Source of the DNA: JAYKJB01 sp035284745 [NCBI: Candidatus Sericytochromatia bacterium]
GTDB lineage: Bacteria > Cyanobacteriota > Sericytochromatia > S15B-MN24
NCBI GenBank assembly: GCA_035284745.1
Contig: JAYKIL010000023.1
Coordinates: forward strand, 1 to 43,938
DNA length: 43,938 bases
Reading direction: 5' to 3'
A program made the position numbers and the translations under genes. The notes beneath the pieces are model-generated. The model had not been told where the DNA came from and did not search any database. It saw only the letters and a list, made by a program, of their open reading frames with translations. The first letter of the stretch is position 1, and every line of letters starts with the position of its first letter. Shown here one piece after another: positions 1 to 7,253 of this stretch.

Positions 1-188
1 TCGGGCGAAGCCGACGCATTAGGCGAAGCAGGCGCTTCGCTGGGCGCAGCGGTCGCAGGTGCTTCACTGGCAGCAGGCGACGCCGAAGGCGAAGGGGTGG
101 AAGCGGTAGGGGCGGGGCAACCGGTCAGCATTGCCAGGGACAGGGTCCCTGCAATAGCGGCCGCCATTTGATTGCGGTTGAAAGCCAT
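1..188 (-). CDS. Ala/Ser/Pro-rich lipoprotein, N-terminal part (runs off the left edge)
   Basis: Sixty-two codons are visible before the window ends. The N-terminus is a lipoprotein signal peptide: a short polar start with one Arg, a hydrophobic stretch rich in Ala and Leu, and the lipobox Leu-Thr-Gly-Cys with the lipidated Cys at residue 24. After it the chain is low-complexity, almost only Ala, Ser, Pro, Thr and Glu, which is typical of a flexible tether that holds a folded domain away from the membrane. The ATG at 188 has a GAGGA ribosome site about 10 nt upstream, and a good sigma-70-type promoter lies about 120 nt upstream. The functional domain lies outside the window, so the role is unknown. 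Confidence 0.8.
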   Translation of the reverse strand, partial: MAFNRNQMAAAIAGTLSLAMLTGCPAPTASTPSPSASPAASEAPATAAPSEAPASPNASASP

Positions 189-664
189 TGCTGTTCAGTC
201 CTCTTTCTTGAGTGTGGGACGACTTGCCACTGAAACCCGACGCGGGACCGCCGGACTTAAGTGCAGGAAAAAATGATAGTTTTACCGTTGGTTAAACTAG
301 TTTTCACAATACTAATTTTTTGACGCTTCTCTGTCAACGCGTTTGAAGAATCTAATGTTGAAGAGAAGGTTAAAACCGTGAAGTTAATCTAACCAAGAAC
401 TTTATAGCACGCCCCATGATCGCCCCGTGTGTCGCAGGTCACATCCTAAATGTGAAACTCGGCGCATGATCCGTGTGAGCGCCGTGCGAGCTTTTCCGCA
501 GATGAAGCCACAGCCTGCGTTCCGTCGTACCCGATTCGCCCAGCCGGCCTCCGCAGGCACCGAGGCACTGCCCGCAACCCGCCTGATGACACCGCACCCC
601 GATGGTGCGGAAGAAACGCGTCCGATGGGGCGCCAAAGCGCCTCAGCGCGAACCTCTCAGGGAA
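189..664. other. Non-coding interval of 476 nt
   Basis: Apart from the promoter at 309-337, I see no convincing gene here. The open frames in it have no recognisable sequence or ribosome site. There is a perfect 7-bp hairpin at 592-610 (CCGCACC / GGTGCGG, 5-nt loop) downstream of the NHL lipoprotein stop. It lacks a T-run on either strand, so it is not a standard intrinsic terminator, though it may protect or end that transcript. Confidence 0.5.
309..337 (-). promoter_or_regulatory. Sigma-70-type promoter for the left-edge lipoprotein
   Basis: Read on the minus strand, a perfect TTGACA (-35) at 332-337 is followed after exactly 17 bp by TAGTAT (-10, 4 of 6 matches) at 309-314, within an AT-rich stretch that contrasts with its surroundings. 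It points at the lipoprotein start at 188 and would give a leader of about 110 nt. Confidence 0.65.
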
Positions 665-3607
665 TCAAGGCTGAGACGGAGCCTCCCACATCGCGCGGGG
701 CACCCGCTTGATCTGATCCGTTTCCAGAATAAACAGATCACCCCGTTCATCAAACGCAAGATCGCGCACATCCCTCAGCGTTTGATCACGACTGCCCCCC
801 ATCAACACTGTGCCCCCCGCACCCGCCAGCACCGCCAAAGGCCCATCAGACGGCTTACGCAGAACCAAGGCACCGCCACCGAGCCACAACGCGCCATCGG
901 GCCCCATCACCAGCGCCTGGATATCGTCGAACTTCAAAAACGGCTCCGCGTCCGCCTCCGCCAGCAACACCTCACGAACGCCTCCCGGTGCCACCCGCAA
1001 AATCTCTCGACGGGTCTGCTCGGCACACACAAAGCTGCTGGGTCCCACCGCCTTCAGGCCTCTCACCCGGGTCAGGTCGGAAAACTCACCATAGGGTTCG
1101 ACGTAACCGTTCGGATCCAACACCAAAATGCGCCGATGATGATCGTCTCCCATCAGCAAGCGACCATCCCCAAAATAGGCCAATTCTCGAACATAGCCCA
1201 ACGCCACCGACGCACGAGGGCCCTGGGGCAACACCTCGGCGCCGAACACCCCATTGCCAACCAGGGTGCTCAAGACGCCATCCGGCCCCAAGCGTTTCAC
1301 GCACGGATGACTCACCCCCACAGAAAAGACCAACGCGCCATCCGGCGCGCGAATGATCGCGCTCACTTTATCGAGGGGTGTTTCCAGAGGAGGCAGCCCC
1401 GCAACACGAAAACCCGCTTGCCCGTTGCCCGCCAACGGGGCGACCCCCCCGTCCGCGCTGACGGCAAGCACACGCCTTAAATTGAAGTCTGCGACGGCCC
1501 AACGCCCCTCCGTATATTGGGCAAAACGCATTCCGAATTCAATATTTTGCGTCCCTCCCGTGCTCGAGCCCCCCCAATGGCGTGCCACACGGCTTTCGCC
1601 ATCAAGGGCAAAGATTCGTCCATTGCCGCTCGCCAAAAAGGCCTCATTCTCATGCCATGTGAAAGACTCAGGCCGGATAATCGCAGGCAAAGGCACGTAG
1701 CCCGGGGCTTGATCCCAATACTGCCCCACCCCGTCCCGGATATCCATCAGACGCCCCAACTCGTTCGCCACCACCACCCCCGCGGGCGATCGCACAAGCA
1801 ACACCGGCGATTGCAACGCCGGTGACGCGACCACATCCTCAGGCGAACCATCTGACAGGCGCAGACTGCGCACGCGGTGGTTGCCGTAATCTGCAACCCA
1901 GAGCGCGTCCGCCCCATCCGCCAACAATCCTTGAGGCCAATTAAAGACCTCTGACGCCACCTGCGCGGCCTGAGGTTCGGCCCCCACCAACTGCAAAAGC
2001 GTGCCATCCGGCTGGAGAACCAGCACCCGATTTCGCCCCGCCTCCGCAAAGGCCAACCGTCCATCCGACAGTCGCGCAAGCCCTGTCGGATAAAGCAGTT
2101 CCACCTCGACAGCCGAACTCGCCAAGGAGCCTTCCGCGAATGGACCGCCTCCCGCCAAAACCCTGACGCCCCCCTCGCTTGCCCGCACCACACGATGGTT
2201 CAACGTATCCGCCAAAATGACGCCGTCGTCGTCGAGTAGCATCCCGCTGTGATAAGGCCGGGCATTGTCATCAATCGCAAAGGTCTCGCTGTAACCCCAG
2301 GCCCCACTCGGCACAATCACTTGGGTGATCCCATCGCTTCCCACACGCCACAAAACATGATGAGAACGAGAAAAAATCCAGGTCGCTGCGGCATCGCGTG
2401 CCAGCCCGGAGACCGAGCCAAAATTAACTTGCAAAGCGGGTAAGCCATCACCATCGCGCACCACCCCGGCGAACACCAACAAGGCAGCAATCCGCTTGAA
2501 AACATCCGACACGGCGCCGCTCTCCTGCTCAAGAGCGCTCAACAGACCATCCAAACGTTCTGGCTTCAAGTCCGGTTCTCCGGGGGTCTTCAAGACGCCC
2601 ACATCTAATTCCTCACGCGCCTCTTGCGCGATGGTGGGTGTCAAACGGTTGAATATGCTTTGACTTCCCTGAACGTGGCGCTCGAGCACCCGGCGCATGG
2701 TCAAAGTGGAACTAAAATCCACGCTAATCGCAGTTTTTGCGGGCCCCGGATCGGCAGCCAAGAAGCCCAACATCTCTCCCCCCCAGGCAGGAGCCGGCAC
2801 GCTGATCACAGCGTTGTCCTTTGCGCCGGAACGCAGCACGCTGAAACGTCCTGTCTCATCGGTAACCCCTTGCAAGATGTCGCCCTGAGCATCGCGCACG
2901 GGCACCCCTGCCGCATCCTTAATACTGACGAAAACCCCCGCCAATCGAACCTGAGTCACCCCAGCCCCATTCTGACCAATCACGCTCCCGCCATTTTGGC
3001 CGATCACGCTCCCGCCATTTTGGCCGATCACGCTCCCGCCATTTTGACCGATCACGCTCCCGCCATTTTGGCCAATAACGCTCCCGCCATTTTGGCCAAT
3101 TACGCTCCCGCCATTTTGGCCAATTACGCTCCCGCCATTTTGACCGATCACGCTCCCGCCGTTTTGGCCGATCACGCTCCCGCCGTTCTGACCGATCACG
3201 CTCCCGCCGTTCTGGCCGATCACGCTCCCGCCGTTCTGGCCGATCACCGCCGGACCGTCGGGAAACACCCACGCCCCATCATCCGCCTGACGCAACAACC
3301 CCTGCTGCTCGGCACTCAGCCAAACCAGAGGCACCCAAATACCCCCCCGAACGAGGCCTTCAGGCTCCACGGAAGGTTGAACGACGGGAACGGGCAGTGA
3401 AGCAACCGATGCCTCCTGCTGAGGTACTGGAAGGGCAGTCTCCACGACAGGCCGCGGACGGGTTTGCGACGAGGTCCGCTTCGCCGACCCCACCAAAAGG
3501 GGAGCGACAGGCCCCCCCGTCGCACAAGCCATCACACACAGGGCCAGCGTCATCGCCATCACCCCGCGGACGCGCCGAGGCGGCCAAGGACCGGGAAACT
3601 CAACCAT
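665..3607 (-). CDS. NHL-type beta-propeller lipoprotein with octapeptide repeats
   Basis: A 980-residue secreted lipoprotein. The signal peptide has twin Arg in its n-region and ends in the lipobox Val-Met-Ala-Cys (Cys28). An AGGTGGAG ribosome site just upstream supports the ATG at 3607. Residues about 121-214 are twelve tandem copies of VIGQNG(GS). They are followed by a carboxypeptidase-regulatory-like segment (about 214-260, with DETGRFSV) of the kind that forms a small beta-sandwich. Residues about 380-975 contain repeated blades of the form 'GRLAFAEAGRNRVLVLQPDG' and 'LWVADYGNHRVRSL', the signature of NHL repeats, which fold as a beta-propeller and bind proteins, RNA or glycans. No catalytic motif is visible. 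The protein is probably surface- or periplasm-exposed; its ligand cannot be told from the sequence. Confidence 0.82.
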   Translation of the reverse strand: MVEFPGPWPPRRVRGVMAMTLALCVMACATGGPVAPLLVGSAKRTSSQTRPRPVVETALPVPQQEASVASLPVPVVQPSVEPEGLVRGGIWVPLVWLSAEQQGLLRQADDGAWVFPDGPAVIGQNGGSVIGQNGGSVIGQNGGSVIGQNGGSVIGQNGGSVIGQNGGSVIGQNGGSVIGQNGGSVIGQNGGSVIGQNGGSVIGQNGGSVIGQNGAGVTQVRLAGVFVSIKDAAGVPVRDAQGDILQGVTDETGRFSVLRSGAKDNAVISVPAPAWGGEMLGFLAADPGPAKTAISVDFSSTLTMRRVLERHVQGSQSIFNRLTPTIAQEAREELDVGVLKTPGEPDLKPERLDGLLSALEQESGAVSDVFKRIAALLVFAGVVRDGDGLPALQVNFGSVSGLARDAAATWIFSRSHHVLWRVGSDGITQVIVPSGAWGYSETFAIDDNARPYHSGMLLDDDGVILADTLNHRVVRASEGGVRVLAGGGPFAEGSLASSAVEVELLYPTGLARLSDGRLAFAEAGRNRVLVLQPDGTLLQLVGAEPQAAQVASEVFNWPQGLLADGADALWVADYGNHRVRSLRLSDGSPEDVVASPALQSPVLLVRSPAGVVVANELGRLMDIRDGVGQYWDQAPGYVPLPAIIRPESFTWHENEAFLASGNGRIFALDGESRVARHWGGSSTGGTQNIEFGMRFAQYTEGRWAVADFNLRRVLAVSADGGVAPLAGNGQAGFRVAGLPPLETPLDKVSAIIRAPDGALVFSVGVSHPCVKRLGPDGVLSTLVGNGVFGAEVLPQGPRASVALGYVRELAYFGDGRLLMGDDHHRRILVLDPNGYVEPYGEFSDLTRVRGLKAVGPSSFVCAEQTRREILRVAPGGVREVLLAEADAEPFLKFDDIQALVMGPDGALWLGGGALVLRKPSDGPLAVLAGAGGTVLMGGSRDQTLRDVRDLAFDERGDLFILETDQIKRVPRAMWEAPSQP
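2967..3248 (-). repeat. Twelve in-frame 24-bp repeats encoding VIGQNGGS
   Basis: The unit of 24 bp encodes Val-Ile-Gly-Gln-Asn-Gly-Gly-Ser. Eleven complete copies are followed by a last VIGQNG that runs into AG. The copies differ only at synonymous positions (for example Gln/Asn/Gly codons and ATC/ATT), so the array has accumulated silent changes while the peptide has stayed constant. It lies between the signal peptide region and the propeller of the NHL lipoprotein. Confidence 0.97.
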
Positions 3608-3678
3608 TCAGCTCCACCTCTCGGGCCAAGCGAGCGGGATCACCCCGGCCTTATTCCCCGCGAGTGGGCCAAATAGTC

Positions 3679-3723
3679 AAAAAAAACCCCACGGATTCAC
3701 CGCATTCCGCCCGGCCGGGTTCT
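3679..3723 (-). terminator. Possible intrinsic terminator after the CsgG-like gene
   Basis: Immediately after the TAG at 3724-3726 the minus strand reads an imperfect hairpin (AACCC...GGGTT arms, with an inner CGGA/TCCG pairing and a CCCGGCCGGG palindrome) followed by eight T (plus-strand A-run 3679-3686). The stem is imperfect, so the call is moderate. Confidence 0.5.
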
Positions 3724-5175
3724 CTAAAATAAAGAAGTCAAGCCCGTTCGAAAAACGCTTCCTCCGACCCCAAAATAATTGACCCCATCGGTCAGCGTGG
3801 GCAAGAAACCAACACCGTCTACGTCTACGGCCACCAGCAAATGTTCATTCAGGTGATATTCGAGCCCGGTCGCCAGTGCCCCGCCAAAAATCGCCGTGCC
3901 CGCCGAGATCTCGCCCAGATGTGCGGCCACCAATTTGGAGCCCGCACGAACGGCCCACGGCCCGAAGCAAAACTTTTTCGCCACGCCCACATCAAACAAG
4001 CTGCCGAACCCTCGCGGGGAGGGGCCTCCCGTGAAACCGGTACCCAGATACCATTCCGAGAGATGTGCCCCCCCTCCTGCCATGGACCATTCCCCAAACA
4101 AACTGGCCCCCACGAAATTTGCACTCACGCCATCGCCCCGTGCAAAACCAGCAAAAGGGATGCGATAGCCCAGATGGAAACCATTTTTGCGATCCTCCAC
4201 CACGCGATCGCTCGCCCGGATAGGGCGCTTGAGATAGAGGGGTTCGGCCGAGCTTTCACGATCCGCCAGTTCCCGCACCTTCACATATCCGACCTGTTCA
4301 AGACCGTTCATGACCCGAAAACCAGCGTCTTGCCGTACCGACAAGTTACGTCCCAGATTGAAACGGACCCGGTTCTCCTTGGAACTCCAACCACTCACTA
4401 TCACCTGCAGGCGCAACGGTTCAGCATCGGAAAGAGTCTGAACAGCGCTGTCAATTAAGCCGTCCACCCCTTGGTTGAAAGCTCCCCCCGAGGCAAAAAC
4501 ATCCTGCGGTGCGCGATGGCGCACGCGCTCCACCGCCTCCAGCATCTGGCGTTCCATCAACCGGCGGGCGGCCCGACTCGTCCCCTCGTCGTGCCGATAA
4601 TCAAAGCTTCGAAGCAATGTGCGCTGGCGGTCGCGACGGAAGAGCACGGCGCCCGTCTTCGCATCCACCAAGGTTAAGGTCATTTCCAGGCGACACGTCA
4701 CATTTGTGTAGGTGCGCGCGTCAAACCCCGTGGACTTTTTCGCGCTGGACCGAGCCCCCTTCGTCTTGCCCTTGCGGGTCGACGTCTTTTTCGTCGTTTT
4801 TTCCGTCCGATCGGTCCGAGAGGCCTCAATTTCCACCGCACCCACACGATACTCGGGAATCAAGACATACAATTCACCCCCCGCGGCGGCCTTTGCCCGC
4901 ACACGTGTTACGTAAGCGGCAGACGACTCCCCCGGGGTGGGCGCGAGGTCGATGATCCCGACCCGACCCGTGGCGCGTAACTTTTCGCGGAGTGTCGCCC
5001 ACACGGGGCCTCCCACCGGGGCGTACACGGCCAAGGGAACCCCTGTAAAATCGCTTTTAACATCCGCCTTGAGCGTTTGAAGCTGGGCCAACGCGGTGCC
5101 CGGCATCGCCAAGAAAAGTAAAACAGCGGCAACGCCGGCCCGTAACCCACCACCCCATTGATTAAACACGAGCAT
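3724..5175 (-). CDS. Secreted CsgG-like / outer-membrane barrel-type protein
   Basis: A 483-residue exported protein. Residues 1-30 are a signal peptide ending Thr-Ala-Leu-Ala before Gln31. The N-terminal half (VGIIDLAP..., then YVLIPEYRVGAVEIEASR and MTLTLVDAKTGAVLFR) resembles the nucleotide-binding-like fold of CsgG and related curli or lipoprotein-assembly proteins. A Lys/Thr-rich insertion interrupts it at about 121-148. The C-terminal half (from about residue 310) has alternating aromatic and small residues, many Gly, and ends in Leu-Phe, as outer-membrane beta-barrels do. The start ATG has GGAG 8 nt upstream. It lies 33 nt behind the small gene at 5209-5466, so the two are probably co-transcribed. 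Family assignment is by pattern, not by a defining motif. Confidence 0.6.
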   Translation of the reverse strand: MLVFNQWGGGLRAGVAAVLLFLAMPGTALAQLQTLKADVKSDFTGVPLAVYAPVGGPVWATLREKLRATGRVGIIDLAPTPGESSAAYVTRVRAKAAAGGELYVLIPEYRVGAVEIEASRTDRTEKTTKKTSTRKGKTKGARSSAKKSTGFDARTYTNVTCRLEMTLTLVDAKTGAVLFRRDRQRTLLRSFDYRHDEGTSRAARRLMERQMLEAVERVRHRAPQDVFASGGAFNQGVDGLIDSAVQTLSDAEPLRLQVIVSGWSSKENRVRFNLGRNLSVRQDAGFRVMNGLEQVGYVKVRELADRESSAEPLYLKRPIRASDRVVEDRKNGFHLGYRIPFAGFARGDGVSANFVGASLFGEWSMAGGGAHLSEWYLGTGFTGGPSPRGFGSLFDVGVAKKFCFGPWAVRAGSKLVAAHLGEISAGTAIFGGALATGLEYHLNEHLLVAVDVDGVGFLPTLTDGVNYFGVGGSVFRTGLTSLF

Positions 5176-5208
5176 CGTTATTTCTCCGCCGAAGGGTTGT
5201 GGCTGGTC

Positions 5209-5466
5209 TCAGTCGTCCCGCCGCGCGGGACGAAATTGACGAATCTTAGAGCGCGACTCGGGCGCCGGGGGCGGCGTGGGCGGCTCACGGTCTGGCCCCA
5301 TCCGTCGGCGTGCCTCTGCAATCATCCCCGCAAAGTTCATAAAGTCGTCCACGTTAAAATACAAGGCCGCTTGGTAGGCATTCACCACCACCTTGCCCTC
5401 GCCCTCAACAAACCAGACCGTGCCGAATTCGCACTCGCCGAGGGTTCGAAAGCTGTTGCCATCCAT
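5209..5466 (-). CDS. Small protein of 85 residues, unknown function
   Basis: I do not recognise the family. The first 58 residues look folded: two short beta-like stretches (FGTVWFVEG, KVVVNAYQAALYFN) and a helix (VDDFMNFAGMIAEARRRM). The pattern of strands followed by 'LYFxxxDFxxFxxM' recalls several small uncharacterised bacterial proteins. The last 27 residues are Pro/Arg-rich and probably disordered. There is no signal peptide or membrane segment, so it should be cytoplasmic. A clear AAAGGAG ribosome site 7 nt upstream of the ATG supports translation. It precedes the CsgG-like gene by 33 nt. Confidence 0.7.
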   Translation of the reverse strand: MDGNSFRTLGECEFGTVWFVEGEGKVVVNAYQAALYFNVDDFMNFAGMIAEARRRMGPDREPPTPPPAPESRSKIRQFRPARRDD

Positions 5467-5531
5467 GCCGCCGCTCCTTTCCGCGTTCGTTCGCGTCGAG
5501 TCATTCTAGCACGCGGGACCGCGACCAGGCT

Positions 5532-7148
5532 TTATTTGACGCGCAACAGACGCGCAAGGTTTCCCCAATGCCTCACCAGCAGAGGGAAACGCCCAGGAGA
5601 CTTCTCGCCGCCTGCAGCCACGTAGTGCTGCGCAAGCCAGCCCGACGAGGGAAATACTCCCGCCCAAAGACCACTGAATGCGTCTCGCCAGCGCTTCACC
5701 ATCAACAATTGCAGCAACAAGGAGCGGACATCCGGGTCTTCTTTGTAGCGACTGGCAGCGCGGGAAAAGGCCAAGTGAGAGATGAGCGTGGCGCGTATCC
5801 CTTGCGGGGCCAATGCCCTCAAGGCGGCCTGCGGTACAGGGGCCGCGAAAAGATCCCGCGCGAGGCTTAAGGTCGTCCATACAAACGACGCCGTGCCATC
5901 CGCATGGGCATCATCAACGAGCTTTTGCCAATCGAGCCCGGGCTTGCTCGCCATCAGGGCAATATCCAACAACCAAATGGAATTGAAAAAGTGATGCTGG
6001 GCCCAATGGGTGCTGGCGTAGGCCAGTGCATCCTCCGGGGCCAGGGTGACCACACACGCGTCCCCGACGGGAATGGTCACCGCATCGTGCCATGCGCGCT
6101 GCATGTTCACTTCGCCACGCACGGCAAGACGCTCTGATAACATTTTGAGGTCTCTGTGAAGTTCAATCGCGACACAGAACGGGCCCACGGGTTTCAACAG
6201 TGCGATCTGACCGGTGAGTTGTTCGGTGAGACGACTCCACTCCGTATTTTCTTGGATGAAACCCAAGCCCTCGAGTAAATGAATCGAAGCTTCCCAATCC
6301 ACCGGCGCCACCACAAGGTCCAAATCCACCATCGGGCGCCAATAAGGATTGGGGTAAAGCATCTCTGCATGGGCAGGACCTTTGACCAATAGCACAGGAA
6401 TCTCCGCCAACCCAAACGCGCCCAAGACGGCCTCCAATTGCTGGTCGATGAGCAGGCGGTGCGCCTGATTCTCCCTCAAGTCGTCTAAACAGCGCAGCAC
6501 AAACCATTCAGGTGCCCCCGGAATGGCCTTGTGAGACAACAATGGGGTAAACCGTCCCGACGACGCGATTTGGTATAAAGCCTCCCAATCGATGACGTCT
6601 GGCAAATTTGGATAAGGTGTCCAGTCCATGGAATAGGCAACCAACTGGCACAAGGCCTGCGCCTCATCGGTGGGCGCCTGGTTTCCAAGCAACCGGTCCA
6701 AGGCCCAGGTCAACACCGCGTCCTGAACGCGACCTCCCCACGCCTTGGCCTTCGCGTAGCGCTGCAAGTCGCGAACATACACCAATTGTCCAGCCCGACG
6801 CGCTTCCTCTACCCGACCCACCACCTGCTCATAGAACACCGGGGGATCGGCCAGCGCTTTGCGGTCACCTTTGGTCACCAACATCGCCCGGCCACTTTCG
6901 ATATACGTCTTCAAAACGCGATGGGCCAAAAGAACGGGCTGATAGCCAGCGCCCGGCTCCCGTTGTGCCATATGATGGACCAGGACAATATCACCGGGCG
7001 TTATCTGAGAATAGGCCACGTGCGTCAGGCGCAGCTCGTCACCAGCCCGCAGTTCCGGCCACATACTCGCCCCGACGGCGGCCATATGCAGTTCGCCATT
7101 TTGCTGCAGGCAGGCTTCCAGCAACGCCCGGGGATCGGAAGTAGACAT
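5532..7148 (-). CDS. Fusion of S26 signal-peptidase-like domain and NTP_transf_5-type nucleotidyltransferase
   Basis: A 538-residue protein with two recognisable parts. Residues 1-110 match the S24/S26 peptidase core of the SipW/ER type: GASMWP with Ser28 as the expected nucleophile, HRV with His76 as the expected base, and TKGD (92-95) followed by an Asp. No membrane anchor is visible, which is unusual for a signal peptidase. Residues about 160-538 resemble the uncharacterised nucleotidyltransferase family (Pfam NTP_transf_5): LLVKGPAHAE, then RPMVDLDLVV near residue 275 with the paired Asp expected for metal binding, and an ELHRDL segment. In other genomes these two families are usually separate neighbours in RiPP/lasso-peptide-like or exopolysaccharide loci. 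The start has GGAAGG 7 nt upstream. The substrate is unknown. Confidence 0.72.
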   Translation of the reverse strand: MSTSDPRALLEACLQQNGELHMAAVGASMWPELRAGDELRLTHVAYSQITPGDIVLVHHMAQREPGAGYQPVLLAHRVLKTYIESGRAMLVTKGDRKALADPPVFYEQVVGRVEEARRAGQLVYVRDLQRYAKAKAWGGRVQDAVLTWALDRLLGNQAPTDEAQALCQLVAYSMDWTPYPNLPDVIDWEALYQIASSGRFTPLLSHKAIPGAPEWFVLRCLDDLRENQAHRLLIDQQLEAVLGAFGLAEIPVLLVKGPAHAEMLYPNPYWRPMVDLDLVVAPVDWEASIHLLEGLGFIQENTEWSRLTEQLTGQIALLKPVGPFCVAIELHRDLKMLSERLAVRGEVNMQRAWHDAVTIPVGDACVVTLAPEDALAYASTHWAQHHFFNSIWLLDIALMASKPGLDWQKLVDDAHADGTASFVWTTLSLARDLFAAPVPQAALRALAPQGIRATLISHLAFSRAASRYKEDPDVRSLLLQLLMVKRWRDAFSGLWAGVFPSSGWLAQHYVAAGGEKSPGRFPLLVRHWGNLARLLRVK

Positions 7149-7168
7149 TCAAAAACCTTCCATCGATC

Positions 7169-7197
7169 GCGTAAACCGCAAGGGCGGTTGCTGACGC
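7169..7197 (-). other. Hairpin between the FtsA-like gene and the peptidase/nucleotidyltransferase gene
   Basis: A perfect 6-bp stem AACCGC (7174-7179) / GCGGTT (7184-7189) with a 4-nt loop, flanked by a second pairing GCGT / ACGC. No T-run follows on the minus strand, so it is more likely a transcript structure or processing site than a terminator. Confidence 0.4.
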
Positions 7198-7253
7198 TAT
7201 CGACGGTTTTTCAAGCCAACTTGAAGGCTGTGAGCTTTGTCCGATCCAGGAAT

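Noticed and set aside
602-1480. Long plus-strand open frame opposite the NHL lipoprotein gene
   Set aside because: It is rich in His, Arg, Gln and Pro, has no recognisable domain or ribosome site, and lies antisense to a gene with a signal peptide and propeller repeats. It is an antisense shadow of GC-rich coding DNA.
2967-3248. Regular repeats considered as a CRISPR array
   Set aside because: The units are directly adjacent without spacers, stay in one reading frame and vary only at synonymous positions, so they are a coding tandem repeat.
2624-3400. Plus-strand open frame with a periodic HAPAILAD-like peptide
   Set aside because: The periodicity is only the reverse reading of the 24-bp array that encodes VIGQNGGS on the minus strand.
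7174-7189. Hairpin AACCGC / GCGGTT as a terminator of the FtsA-like gene
   Set aside because: No T-run follows on the minus strand, and the next gene has its own ribosome site close by, so termination here is not supported.
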